Assembly: GCF_027925385.1 (NCBI RefSeq)
Contig: NZ_AP027144.1
Coordinates: 62,001-126,000 of the forward strand
DNA: 64,000 bases
Reading direction: 5' to 3'
Origin: Methylocystis iwaonis
GTDB taxonomy: Bacteria; Pseudomonadota; Alphaproteobacteria; Rhizobiales; Beijerinckiaceae
Below, piece after piece: positions 55,571-64,000 of this stretch (position 1 is its first letter; each line of letters opens with the position of its first letter). Made by a program: the position numbers and the translations under genes. The notes under the pieces are model-generated. The model was not told the origin of the DNA. It made no database searches and saw only the letters and a program-made list of their open reading frames with translations.

Positions 55571-56560
55571 ACGGTAACCGGTTGATTACTTCGGCTTGGC
55601 GATTTTGGGCCACCAATGGAAACCGGCTCGGCTTTTGATGATGTCGCGCTCGTTCGTGAGCGCGGCGCATCTTTCGCCGATGATTGCGTCGAGTTCGTCG
55701 ATCGTTCCGACATGTTTGTTGACGATGGGCTCGTCGACGAGCGCCCATAAGGTCTCGGCGGGTTGCAGCTCCGGCGTATAGGGCGGGAGATAGATCAGCC
55801 GCACGCCGTCTGGCACGTTCAAGCCCGCCTCGCCATGCCAGCCGGCGTTGTCGAGGACGAGCACGATGGTGCGATCGACGCCGGCCCGAGCTTCGCGCGC
55901 GAAGGCTTGGAGCAGCGCCGCGAAAAAAGGTTTCGAGACGCCGTCGTGCACATACCAGAAGGTCTCGCCGCTCGCCGGCGAGACGAAGGCGGTCACGTAA
56001 AGCCAGTCGAAGCGGTGATGGCCATGCGCCGTCGGCCGTTCGCCTCTTGCGGCGAGGCGGACTTCGGATTTTTGGGGCGTGGAGCCTGGATCGACATGCC
56101 GCAGGCTTTCAACGCCTCCCAGCCGCGTTGAGCCGCGACCTTCTCCAATCCCAATTCGCGCGCGAGGAAAGCCGCGACTTTCCCGCTCGTCCACAAGCCG
56201 CCGTCGTCGGGCGGCTCCTTCAGCCGAAGCCGCAATTTGTCGAGCAACTCGGGTTTCAACACCCTCGCCGACGAGCCGTTGCGCCGGCGCAAGTCGCCAA
56301 GAGACTCCGGGCCTTCTGCGTTGTAGCGCGCCGCAAGCTGTTCGATCCAGCGCTGGCCAAAGGATGTCATCTCGGCGACGTCGCCGAGCGTGTGGCCCTT
56401 GGCGAGCAGCCAGATCGCATGGAAATGCCGCGCCTCGCGCGCGTTCGAACTCGAAACATACCGCTCACGCAACGCATCGACGCTCAAATGCGCAGCTATC
56501 GTCGCCATGATCCGCCTCCAGCGATTCATGACGACGCAGCCTAGCTGCTTCGATGCCAAA
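55571..56560 (-). mobile_element. IS630-family element with internal deletion, inserted in ISKra4 relic
   Basis: On the minus strand an IS630 transposase starts near 56505 (MATIAAHLSVDALRERYVSS), with a paired HTH region (GHTLGDVAEMTSFGQRWIEQ, LWTSGKVAAFLARELGLEKV). It reads to PKNPKSASPQE and then jumps, out of frame, to GERPTAHGHHRFDWLYVTAF, VLVLDNAGWHGEAGLNVPDG and YLPPYTPELQPAETLWALV. The segment with the first catalytic Asp is missing, so the transposase is dead. It splits the ISKra4 reading on the plus strand, showing the order of insertion. Confidence 0.8.
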
Positions 56561-56589
56561 CGGGAATCCCCGCCGCCGACTCAATCAGC

Positions 56590-56939
56590 CGGAAACCGTA
56601 TCAGACAAGCGTCGCCTCGATCTTGCGCAGCCCTTGCTCACCTACGTTCGTTCAAACCGAAACGCTATCGTCAATTACGGCGCACGCTACCGATCGGGCC
56701 AACGGATTGCGTCCTCGCTCGCTGAATCCGCTGTCAATTCCCTTGTCGCCCAGCGAATGGTCAAAAAGCAGCAGATGCAATGGACGCTCAAAGGCGCGCA
56801 TCACATGTTGCAAGTTCGCGCTGCCGTTCTCAACGGCGACTTGCGCGAGCGTTTGGCTTGGCGACCTCCAAAGCCGACGCATCGATATCGCTTGGCCTGG
56901 ATGTTCGAGCCGACACCGCCATTGCTAAAAGCCGCATGA
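56590..56939 (+). pseudogene. ISKra4-type transposase, part 2 (C-terminus)
   Basis: The reading LLTYVRSNRNAIVNYGARYR, ASSLAESAVNSLVAQRMVKK and QQMQWTLKGAHHMLQVRAAV matches the ISKra4 C-terminal block (YVRNN-x-x-I-x-N-x-G-x-R-YR, then F/MVKKQQMQWT). It continues the gene begun at 55140-55570 and ends at a TGA at about 56939. Confidence 0.75.
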
Positions 56940-57109
56940 AACCCAGTTAATTTATCGGTCCCTGATCAGCGCGCTTCTGGAGCGATCGCAAGCGAACACG
57001 ATAGCACGCTACGCCGTTCGAAATTTGTCCAGGCCATAGTCTCGTCCGCTTCGACGAGGCTACCGCTCGCCCATCCCTCGAGGCGCTCTCGCGCTCGATT
57101 CCGCTGCAT

Positions 57110-60100
57110 TCATCGGCGCATCCGTCCGAGCCCGCCCTCGAAGATTTGGCGCACGGTGACGAACAGCAGGGGAACGAAGAAGATGGCGAGCCCCGTCGCG
57201 GCGATCATGCCGCCCATGACGCCGACGCCGATCGAGTTTTGCGCGGCCGATCCGGCGCCGCCGGCGAAAGCGAGCGGCGCGACGCCGAGGATGAAGGCGA
57301 AGGACGTCATGACGATCGGGCGCAGCCGCTGGCGCGTCGCGAGCAGCGTCGCCTCGATCACCGCCATGCCCGCCCGTTGATGGTCGATGGCGAATTCCAC
57401 GATCAAAATGGCGTTCTTGGCGACGAGCCCGATCGTCGTCAGCAGGCCGACCTTGAAATAGACGTCGTTGGCCTGTCCGAACGACAGCGCCGCGACGAGC
57501 GCGCCGAGCACGCCGATCGGCACGCACAGCATGACGGCGAGTGGGACCGTCCAACTTTCGTAGAGCGCGGCGAGGCACAGGAAGACGACGAGGACAGAGA
57601 TCGCATAGAGCGCCGTGGCCTGACTGCCGGAAAGCCGCTCCTGCCGCGAGAGGCTGGTCCATTCATGGGCGAATCCGGGTGGCAGGCCGGCGACGAGATG
57701 GTCGATCTCCGTCATGGCGTCGCCGGAGCTGGCGCCGATTGCAGCCTCGCCCAGGATCTGGACGGCGGGCGATCCGTTGTAACGTTCGAGGCGCGGTGAG
57801 CCGAACGCCCAGCGGCCGGTCGCAAAGGACGAGAAGGGCGCCATTTCACCCGAAGCGCCACGGACACGCCAGCGATCGAGATCGTCGGGCTGCATCCGGA
57901 AATCGGCCGCCGATTGCAGATAGACCTTCTTGACGCGGCCACGATCGACGAAGTCGTTCACATAGGCGCCGCCCCAGGCCGTCGATAGCGTTGCGTTGAC
58001 GTCGGAAAGGCCGATCCCTAGGGCGCTCGCTTTTTCCTGGTCGATGTCGATCGCAAATTGTGGCGTGTCGTCCTGGCCGTTCGGGCGCACGCCGTTCAAG
58101 AGCCTGCTTCGCGCCGCCGCGGCGAGCAAACGGTCTCGCGCGGCCAAGAGCTTTTCGTGGCCGGCGCCCGTCAAGTCCTGGAGATAGAAATCGAAGCCGC
58201 TGCTCGTCCCCAATCCCTCGATCGCCGGCGGCGCCAGCACGAAGACTTGGGCGTCGCGGATTCCCGCGAGCGCCGCCGTCGCGCGCTCCGTCACCGCGGC
58301 CGCGGACAGGTCGGACGCCTTGCGCTCCGCGAAGTCGCGCAGGCCGACGAAGGCCATGCCGACATTCTGGCCGAGGCCGCTGAAGGCGAAGCCTCTCACC
58401 GTCATGACGCCATCGACAGCCTTGCTCTCCTGGTCGAGGAAATATCGCGTCACCCGATCGAGCGCGCGTTCCGTGCGGTCGCTGGTCGCGCCGACGGGCA
58501 GCTGCACGCTGACCATGAGATAGCCCTGGTCCTCCTGCGGCAGGAACGAGCTCGGCAGGCGCGTGAACAGCGCGGCGGCCGCGATTATCATCACGGCCAG
58601 AGCAGCAAAGCCTCGTCGCGGGCGCTGCAAAGCGGCGCTCGCGCCGTCTCGATAGGCGCCGGCGCCGCGCTCGACTGCGCGATCGAACCAACGGAACAAG
58701 CCGGCCTTCTCGGCGTCCGGCCTCGGCGGACGAAGAAGCGTCGCGCAGAGCGCTGGCGTCAGTATCAGCGCGACGCCGACCGACAGCGCCATGGCCGAAA
58801 CGATGGTGACCGAGAACTGACGGTAGATGACGCCGACCGAACCGCCGAAGAACGCCATCGGCACGAAGACCGCGGACAATACCGTCGTGATGCCGATGAG
58901 CGCGCCGGTGATCTCGCTCATGGATTTGACGGTGGCCTCGCGTGGCGACAGCCCTTCCTCGCGCATGATGCGCTCGACATTCTCGACCACGACGATGGCG
59001 TCGTCGACCAGGAGTCCGATCGCCAGCACCATGGCGAACATGGTGAGCGTGTTGATCGAATATCCGGCGACCGCCAGAACGCCGAAGGTTCCGAGCAGCA
59101 CCACCGGCACGGCGAGCGTCGGAATGAGCGTGGCGCGGATATTGTGCAGAAAGGCCAGCATGACCAGGAAGACGAGCGCGATCGCTTCGATCAGCGTGTG
59201 GGTCACCTGCTCGATCGAGATTTTGACGAAAGGCGTCGTGTCGTAGGGAAAGACGACTTTCAATCCTTTCGGAAACATCGGCGCGAGCCGATCGATCGCC
59301 GCCTTGACCGCGGTGGCCGTGCGGACTGCATTCGCGCCCGTCGCCAGATTGACGGCGAGGCCGGTCGCCGGCGCGCCATTATAGGTCGATGCGCTAACGT
59401 AATCCTCGGCGCCCAGCTCGACGGTCGCGATATCGCCGATGCGAACCAGCGAGCCGTCGGCCGTGCTCTTGAGAATGACCTCGCGGAATTGCTCCGGCGT
59501 CTGCAGGCGGCTCTGCGCCGTGACGGTGGCGTTGAGCTGCTGCCCTCTGCGCGCAGGCAGACCGCCGAGCTGTCCTGCCGACACTTGCGCGTTCTGCGCT
59601 TGAATCGCGCTCGCGACGTCGCTCGGGATCAGCGCATATTTGGCGAGCTTGTCCGGATCGAGCCATATGCGCATCGCATAGCCGGCGCCGAAGAGCTGCG
59701 TGTTTCCGACGCCTTCGACCCGCTTCAGCGTGTCGTTGAGGGCGCTTTTGACGTAATCCGACAGATCCGTGGCGGTCATCTTGCCGTCGGTCGAGACGAA
59801 GCCGACGACCATCAGGAAGGCGTTCGACGATTTGGTGACGGTGAGGCCATTGGACTGGACCATGGTCGGCAGCAGCGCGGTGACGAGCTGCAGTTTGTTC
59901 TGCACCTGCATCTGCGCCACATCCGGATTGGCGGCGTTGGTGAAGGTGAGGGTGATGTCGGCCTGGCCGGTCGATGTCGACGTCGAGGTCATGTAGTCGA
60001 GATGGTCGAGGCCGGTCATGCCTTGCTCGATGATCTTGGTGACCGAATTCTCGACCGTCCGCGCATCGGCTCCGGGATAGTTGGCGGTGATCTGGATCGT

Positions 60101-60226
60101 CGGCGGTGCGATCTCTGGATATTGCGAAACCGGCAGGCCGGCGAGCGCCAGCAGGCCGCCGAGCATGACGACGATCGCGATCACCGAGGCGAAGATCGGG
60201 CGGTCGATGAAAAACGCCGAAATCAC
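57110..60226 (-). CDS. RND multidrug efflux pump, AcrB/HAE1 family
   Basis: A 1038-residue inner-membrane proton-driven pump. The N-terminus is [20 protein letters not shown], the porter domain follows with [20 protein letters not shown], and TM4 carries the proton-relay pair in [17 protein letters not shown]. The second half repeats the fold, ending at [18 protein letters not shown] and the C-terminal TM12. I chose the GTG at 60226, 8 nt after an AAGG site and 6 bp after the adaptor stop; the open frame extends upstream without homology. No outer-membrane factor gene follows, so a TolC-like protein from elsewhere is needed. Substrates cannot be told from sequence. Confidence 0.92.
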   Translation of the reverse strand: MISAFFIDRPIFASVIAIVVMLGGLLALAGLPVSQYPEIAPPTIQITANYPGADARTVENSVTKIIEQGMTGLDHLDYMTSTSTSTGQADITLTFTNAANPDVAQMQVQNKLQLVTALLPTMVQSNGLTVTKSSNAFLMVVGFVSTDGKMTATDLSDYVKSALNDTLKRVEGVGNTQLFGAGYAMRIWLDPDKLAKYALIPSDVASAIQAQNAQVSAGQLGGLPARRGQQLNATVTAQSRLQTPEQFREVILKSTADGSLVRIGDIATVELGAEDYVSASTYNGAPATGLAVNLATGANAVRTATAVKAAIDRLAPMFPKGLKVVFPYDTTPFVKISIEQVTHTLIEAIALVFLVMLAFLHNIRATLIPTLAVPVVLLGTFGVLAVAGYSINTLTMFAMVLAIGLLVDDAIVVVENVERIMREEGLSPREATVKSMSEITGALIGITTVLSAVFVPMAFFGGSVGVIYRQFSVTIVSAMALSVGVALILTPALCATLLRPPRPDAEKAGLFRWFDRAVERGAGAYRDGASAALQRPRRGFAALAVMIIAAAALFTRLPSSFLPQEDQGYLMVSVQLPVGATSDRTERALDRVTRYFLDQESKAVDGVMTVRGFAFSGLGQNVGMAFVGLRDFAERKASDLSAAAVTERATAALAGIRDAQVFVLAPPAIEGLGTSSGFDFYLQDLTGAGHEKLLAARDRLLAAAARSRLLNGVRPNGQDDTPQFAIDIDQEKASALGIGLSDVNATLSTAWGGAYVNDFVDRGRVKKVYLQSAADFRMQPDDLDRWRVRGASGEMAPFSSFATGRWAFGSPRLERYNGSPAVQILGEAAIGASSGDAMTEIDHLVAGLPPGFAHEWTSLSRQERLSGSQATALYAISVLVVFLCLAALYESWTVPLAVMLCVPIGVLGALVAALSFGQANDVYFKVGLLTTIGLVAKNAILIVEFAIDHQRAGMAVIEATLLATRQRLRPIVMTSFAFILGVAPLAFAGGAGSAAQNSIGVGVMGGMIAATGLAIFFVPLLFVTVRQIFEGGLGRMRR

Positions 60227-60231
60227 GCGCG

Positions 60232-61425
60232 TCAGCCTTTTGCCTGGGCTTTGGCCGTCGTCGGCTCGCGCTCGCGCAGCTCGCCGGTGGCCCCGTCGAT
60301 CACGACCTCGACGCCTCTGGCCTGCTGCCCGGCGCGCACGAGCTGCAGGCCTTCGACGACCACACGGTCGCCGTCGCCGACTCCCGCCGTGACCAGCCAA
60401 TTATTGCCGATCGTCCTGCCAACCGCGAGCACGCGCTCCTCGATCTTGCCGTCCTTGTCGAGCACCAGAGCCGTCGCTTCGCCCCTGATGTTGCGGGCGA
60501 CTGCGCGCTGAGGGATGAGGAAGCTGCCCGGCGCGACGCCTTCCTCGACGAACGCCCGGACATACATCCCCGGCAGCAGCAGGCGCGACGGATTGGGGAA
60601 CGCCGCGCGCACCGTCACGGTTCCGGTCGTCTGGCTGACTTTCGCCTCCGTGAATTCGAGCCGGCCCGTCATCGGATAGACCCTGCCGTTCTCGACCTCG
60701 AGCCTCACATCGACATTGTGCCCCGACAGACTGACGCGGCCCTCGTCGATGGCCCGCCTCAGATCGAGCATTCCGGCGCTCGATCGGGTGAGGTCGACAT
60801 AGATCGGATCGAGCGTGCGGATTGTGGTGAGCGTGTCGGCCTGACCGGCCGTCACCAGCGCGCCTTGTGTCAGCGAGGATTTGTCGACGCGGCCGCCGAT
60901 GGGCGCCTTGATCGTCGTATAGTCGAGATTGATCTTCGCGCTCGCGACATTCGCCTCTGCCGTCGTCACATCGGCTCGCGCCTGGGCCAGCGCGGCGACG
61001 GCCTCCTCGAGATCCTGCGTGCTGACGGCGTTCTTCTTGATCAATCCCTGATAGCGGTCGACCTTGGCTTGCGCGCTGGGCACGGCGGCCTCGGCCTTCC
61101 GCAAGGCGGCGACGGCGCTGTCGTGAGCGGCTCGATAGGGGGCGGGATCGATCTGATAGAGCGGCGCTCCCTCGGCGACCTCGCCACCCTCCTGGAACAG
61201 CCGCTTCTGAATGATCCCCGCGACCTGCGGCCGGACTTCCACCACGAGCGAAGCGACGATGCGGCCAGGCAGCTCGGACGTGATGGCGACATTTCGAGGA
61301 TGCAAGGTGACGACGCCGACCTCGGGACGCGCGGGCGACGCCTCGCTTCGGTCGCGCGATTGAAAATCGCAGCCGGTGAGCGCGACGGCGGCGGTGACGG
61401 CGACGATCGTCGGGCGAATATCCAT
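60232..61425 (-). CDS. RND efflux adaptor lipoprotein, AcrA/MexA family
   Basis: A 397-residue periplasmic adaptor. A lipobox (AAVALTGC) follows the start at 61425. The lipoyl halves are seen as [20 protein letters not shown] and [20 protein letters not shown], with the coiled-coil hairpin ([20 protein letters not shown]) between them. The beta-barrel domain contains [20 protein letters not shown]. The frame is open upstream of 61425, but that stretch lacks adaptor features. It is co-transcribed with the AcrB-type pump and diverges from the YbjX-like gene. Confidence 0.9.
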   Translation of the reverse strand: MDIRPTIVAVTAAVALTGCDFQSRDRSEASPARPEVGVVTLHPRNVAITSELPGRIVASLVVEVRPQVAGIIQKRLFQEGGEVAEGAPLYQIDPAPYRAAHDSAVAALRKAEAAVPSAQAKVDRYQGLIKKNAVSTQDLEEAVAALAQARADVTTAEANVASAKINLDYTTIKAPIGGRVDKSSLTQGALVTAGQADTLTTIRTLDPIYVDLTRSSAGMLDLRRAIDEGRVSLSGHNVDVRLEVENGRVYPMTGRLEFTEAKVSQTTGTVTVRAAFPNPSRLLLPGMYVRAFVEEGVAPGSFLIPQRAVARNIRGEATALVLDKDGKIEERVLAVGRTIGNNWLVTAGVGDGDRVVVEGLQLVRAGQQARGVEVVIDGATGELREREPTTAKAQAKG

Positions 61426-61668
61426 GGGGCGCGCTTTCGAGGACGTGGCTGGATCGCCTCGGCCGGAGCCGGGGCGAGAGGTGTTTGTCTTCGATCGTGA
61501 CCTACCCCGCCGCTGTTCGTGGATCGTGCAGATTCGATGGAGATTTGATGGACACCCTGGAGCCTGACCGGACAAATGATTGCTGCGATGTCTATGTTTC
61601 ATTACTGACAGTTGAAGTTGATCCTTCATTGACTCGTAGTTGGGTCGAACCGCGGACGCAGCCTGCCT

Positions 61669-62739
61669 GTGAAGCCGTACCAAAACGGTCATTTGTCTGG
61701 AGGCGTGGTGCAAGAAGCGATACGGACGATATGGCGGCGCGTCTGCGTGATCGCAGCAAACGAATCGACATTTCAGGCAGGAATATTCTTCCTATCGTCG
61801 TTGCAGGATATGCGCGCCGCGGCGGCCTGGCTGAACTTTCTCGAGTATCTCAAAGACAAACATCCGTTTGGAGCAGCTCCGACGCAATGTATCAGAAAGC
61901 CATTTTTCAATTACGCCATGTATCGTCTCTCACACTCCCAGCGCGTGTCGATTTTAAGAGATCACTATAGCCTGATCTGCGATGCTATTCCATCTCTGAT
62001 CGCCGTTTCTTGGGGAGTATGTAGTGCAGAGCTCGGCCTCCTATGCGGCAAGAACGGTGAAATTTATCGGTTGTCGCTACGCAGCGCAGAATATTGCTAC
62101 AAAGAGGGGGAACTGAGTTTCGTATTGACCGACACGGCGGACGGTCTCGAACTCGCGACTCTGACCTTTGTGCTCGGCAACGGAGACGAGGGAGCGCCCT
62201 CCGTTTTGATCGGGGGACTGCAAGGACCATCGTCGCATTGCGGCCCTGACGCCAAGGCGCGGATCGTGAAAGCGACGCGGGCTCTCTGGGGGTTGCGTCC
62301 CAAAATGGCGGTCTTTCTGGCGGCGGCGGCCTTCGCCCGAGCCTTGGGCGCCCGGCAGATCCACGCGGTATCTAATGACACGCATTCGATCAACGCCGAC
62401 GCCTGGTGGCAGCGCCGGCGAATGCGCGCCGATTACGACGCTTTTTGGCTCGAACGCGGCGGATTACGCGCACGTGAGGGCTTCGTCTTACCCGTAATAT
62501 CGGCGACGAAATCGCAGAACAAGCGACGTGAAGAGCAGCGGGCGCATATCGACGAGTTGGTGGGTCGACTTTTCACGGAAGAGCCGTGCCTGGGTATCGA
62601 CATTCGTGACAACTCGTCGATACCGGCAAACGGAAACTTACGGGTTATCAATCAAACATTTCCACAGACCCATTTCTTGGCGGGATATTCAGGGGCGTCT
62701 CCAGCAGCCGGAAATTCGGCCATATATCGACGCGGGTGA
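61669..62739 (+). CDS. VirK/YbjX-family protein (DUF535)
   Basis: A 356-residue protein of the VirK/YbjX (DUF535) family. The region from about residue 85 to 290 carries recognisable blocks: GEIYRLSLRSAEYCYKEGEL, VLIGGLQGPSSHCGPDAKAR, LWGLRPKMAVFLAAAAFARA and IHAVSNDTHSINADAWWQRR, then YDAFWLERGG. Relatives are linked to envelope stress and virulence in enterobacteria, but their activity is unknown. The GTG at 61669 is tentative; ATG codons further in (61708 region onward) could serve. The last 60 residues look unconserved. It lies between divergent efflux and regulator genes and has no evident tie to the siderophore loci. Confidence 0.72.
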   Translation: MKPYQNGHLSGGVVQEAIRTIWRRVCVIAANESTFQAGIFFLSSLQDMRAAAAWLNFLEYLKDKHPFGAAPTQCIRKPFFNYAMYRLSHSQRVSILRDHYSLICDAIPSLIAVSWGVCSAELGLLCGKNGEIYRLSLRSAEYCYKEGELSFVLTDTADGLELATLTFVLGNGDEGAPSVLIGGLQGPSSHCGPDAKARIVKATRALWGLRPKMAVFLAAAAFARALGARQIHAVSNDTHSINADAWWQRRRMRADYDAFWLERGGLRAREGFVLPVISATKSQNKRREEQRAHIDELVGRLFTEEPCLGIDIRDNSSIPANGNLRVINQTFPQTHFLAGYSGASPAAGNSAIYRRG

Positions 62740-62822
62740 CCAAAGTCGTTCCGCGAAACGACATTGTCCGATGTGCGGGGGAACGATATGAGGCCAGCCA
62801 GCAAAACGCCGAGAGCTCGACA

Positions 62823-63509
62823 ATGAACGAACTCGTTCTCATCGCCGATGACGAGCCGGAAATCACCGCGATTCTGGAAGCCTATCTAGCGCGGGAAGGA
62901 CTGCGAACGGTGAGCGCGGCGGATGGGCGGATCGCTCTCGATCAACATGCGATTCTGAAGCCGGACATCGTCTTGCTGGATGTGAACATGCCGAATGTCG
63001 ACGGCTGGGAGACGCTGGCCGAGCTGCGACGCCGCGGCGACACGCCCGTCATCATGATCACCGCGCTCGACGAGGACATCGAGCGTCTTCAGGGATTGCG
63101 TCTCGGCGCCGACGATTATGTGGTGAAACCGTTCAATCCAGCGGAAATCGTCGCGCGCGTGAAAGCGGTTCTACGGCGAACCAATGCTCGCGCCGGCAAC
63201 CCCGTCTTGCGGATCGGCAAGCTCGAGATCGATCTCGAAAGCTTTCTCGCCAAGGTGCGAGACGGCGATGCGACGGCGCCGCTGCCCCTGACGCTGACAG
63301 AATTCCGGCTCCTCGCCCATATGGCGCAGTCGCCTTCGCGGGCGTTCAGCCGCAGCGAGTTGGTCGACGCCTGCCTACCTGGCGGCGACGCGCTCGAGCG
63401 GACCGTCGACAGTCATATGAGCAATCTGCGCCGCAAGCTCGACGAGGCCGGCGCGACCGGCCTGATGAACGTCGTGCGCGGCATCGGCTATCGGCTGACG
63501 GCGCCATGA
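62823..63509 (+). CDS. OmpR/BaeR-type response regulator
   Basis: A 228-residue response regulator. The receiver domain has the acidic pair ADDEPE, the phospho-acceptor Asp53 in DIVLLDVNMPNVDGW, a Thr in VIMITALDE and the Lys in DDYVVKPFNPAEI. The DNA-binding winged helix follows (LTLTEFRLLAHMAQSPSRAF, VDSHMSNLRRKLDEAG). I took the ATG at 62823 because it begins the receiver directly behind GAGAG; an open frame reaches back to 62736. It overlaps the kinase gene by ATGA. Proximity to the RND pump suggests that it controls efflux, as BaeSR does for mdtABC and AdeRS for adeABC. Confidence 0.92.
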   Translation: MNELVLIADDEPEITAILEAYLAREGLRTVSAADGRIALDQHAILKPDIVLLDVNMPNVDGWETLAELRRRGDTPVIMITALDEDIERLQGLRLGADDYVVKPFNPAEIVARVKAVLRRTNARAGNPVLRIGKLEIDLESFLAKVRDGDATAPLPLTLTEFRLLAHMAQSPSRAFSRSELVDACLPGGDALERTVDSHMSNLRRKLDEAGATGLMNVVRGIGYRLTAP

Positions 63510-64000
63510 CCCGCCATCGTTTGAGCCGACAGATCACGCTGTCGATGAGCGCGGTCGTCGCCGTCGCCGTCATGATCGTTTTCGTCGGCTCCTTCACCTT
63601 CTACGGCATCTATCTGACCTACTACCCGCCGCCGCCGGGGCCGCCGCCGCTTCTTCCCGAGGCGCCCGACTTCGTCTTGATCGCAGTCCTGCTGCTCTTC
63701 ACTCTCGTCATCGCAATCTTCGCGGCGCTTCGCTTGACGAAGCGGATTCTCGTGCCTCTCAATTCGCTCGCCGAAGGCGCGCGCAGGATCGCCGCCGGCG
63801 ATCTCACGGCGCGGGCCTCGCCCGGCGACAGATCGCTCGGCGAAACGGCTCGACTGGTGGACGACTTCAATGCGATGGCGCAACGCCTCGAGGATAGCGT
63901 CGCGGCGATGGCCTCCTGGAACGCCGCGATCGCGCATGAGCTCAGGACGCCATTGACGATCCTACGGGGCCGGCTGCACGGCCTCACCGACGGCGTGTTC
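63506..64000 (+). CDS. sensor histidine kinase, BaeS-like, cut by right edge
   Basis: The first 165 residues are present. TM1 is at about residues 14-35 (MSAVVAVAVMIVFVGSFTFY), with a very short periplasmic loop rich in proline (YYPPPPGPPPLLPEAPD), then TM2 (FVLIAVLLLFTLVIAIFAAL). A HAMP linker (LTKRILVPLNSLAEGARRIA) and the dimerisation/phosphotransfer helix with His144 in IAHELRTPLTILRG follow. The ATP-binding domain lies outside the window. The tiny periplasmic loop suggests membrane or intramembrane sensing rather than ligand binding in the periplasm. Confidence 0.9.
   Translation, partial: MTRHRLSRQITLSMSAVVAVAVMIVFVGSFTFYGIYLTYYPPPPGPPPLLPEAPDFVLIAVLLLFTLVIAIFAALRLTKRILVPLNSLAEGARRIAAGDLTARASPGDRSLGETARLVDDFNAMAQRLEDSVAAMASWNAAIAHELRTPLTILRGRLHGLTDGVF

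Noticed and set aside
57060..57113. ATG at 57113 after the RND pump gene opening a short frame ([17 protein letters not shown])
   Set aside because: It ends after 17 codons; no outer-membrane factor homology could be traced, so it is not called as a gene fragment.
58058..60511. An 817-codon open frame on the plus strand opposite the RND pump genes
   Set aside because: It is His/Arg/Asp-rich antisense sequence of a GC-rich gene with no domain character; AcrB and AcrA family motifs on the minus strand are unambiguous.

Overview
The window is high-GC proteobacterial DNA, most likely from an alphaproteobacterium. The pointers are the HemP/ExbB arrangement, the style of the TonB receptors and the IS relics; the genus cannot be fixed from sequence alone. 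It is dominated by metal acquisition and carries two complete metallophore loci side by side, separated and flanked by broken mobile elements. No tRNA, rRNA or CRISPR array was seen.

Region 1 (about 0.4-15.3 kb, + strand operon with - strand uptake genes) is a nine-gene set in exactly the order sbnA-B-C-D-E-F-G-H-I of the Staphylococcus aureus staphyloferrin B locus, mostly joined by 4-bp ATGA overlaps. It encodes L-Dap supply (SbnA, SbnB, short SbnI), citrate supply (SbnG), three NIS synthetases (SbnC, E, F), the decarboxylase (SbnH) and an MFS exporter (SbnD). On the other strand lie a TonB-dependent receptor and a PepSY membrane protein, presumably for re-uptake and iron release. A hemP gene and a wrecked exbB follow.

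Region 2 (15.4-19.1 kb) is a junkyard: an exbB pseudogene, an IS3-family relic, an IS256-type scrap and a tyrosine-recombinase remnant. Embedded in it are an ECF sigma factor of the iron-starvation type without an adjacent FecR, and a small Cys-rich secreted protein.

Region 3 (19.1-53.1 kb) is a large NRPS metallophore locus. Reading leftward on the - strand it holds a diaminobutyrate aminotransferase, MbtH, a JmjC-type oxygenase, a 5300-residue NRPS, a small secreted Cys-rich protein, a TonB receptor, a PepSY protein, a broken small gene, a MacA-like adaptor, an ABC ATPase, two tandem MacB-like permeases (one frameshifted) and an outer-membrane efflux lipoprotein. The NRPS reads FAAL-ACP-C-A(Ser)-T-C-A(Dab?)-T-C-A(His?)-T-C-A(Ala?)-T-TE. 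Divergently, on the + strand, lie a PvdE/SyrD-type peptide exporter, a PvdQ-type periplasmic acylase and the stump of a type II thioesterase. The parts list copies pyoverdine logic (acylated start, inner-membrane export, periplasmic deacylation, PvdRT-OpmQ-like secretion, TonB uptake), but the predicted peptide is different and lacks the chromophore enzymes.

Region 4 (53.1-56.9 kb) is nested transposon debris: an IS6-like scrap, an intact ISL3-family element with 24-bp perfect inverted repeats, an Rhs/YD-repeat scrap, and an ISKra4-type transposase split by a deleted IS630-type element.

Region 5 (57.1-64.0 kb) is an RND multidrug efflux pair (adaptor and AcrB-type pump) on the - strand. Divergent from it are a VirK/YbjX-family gene and a BaeSR-like two-component pair whose kinase runs off the right edge.
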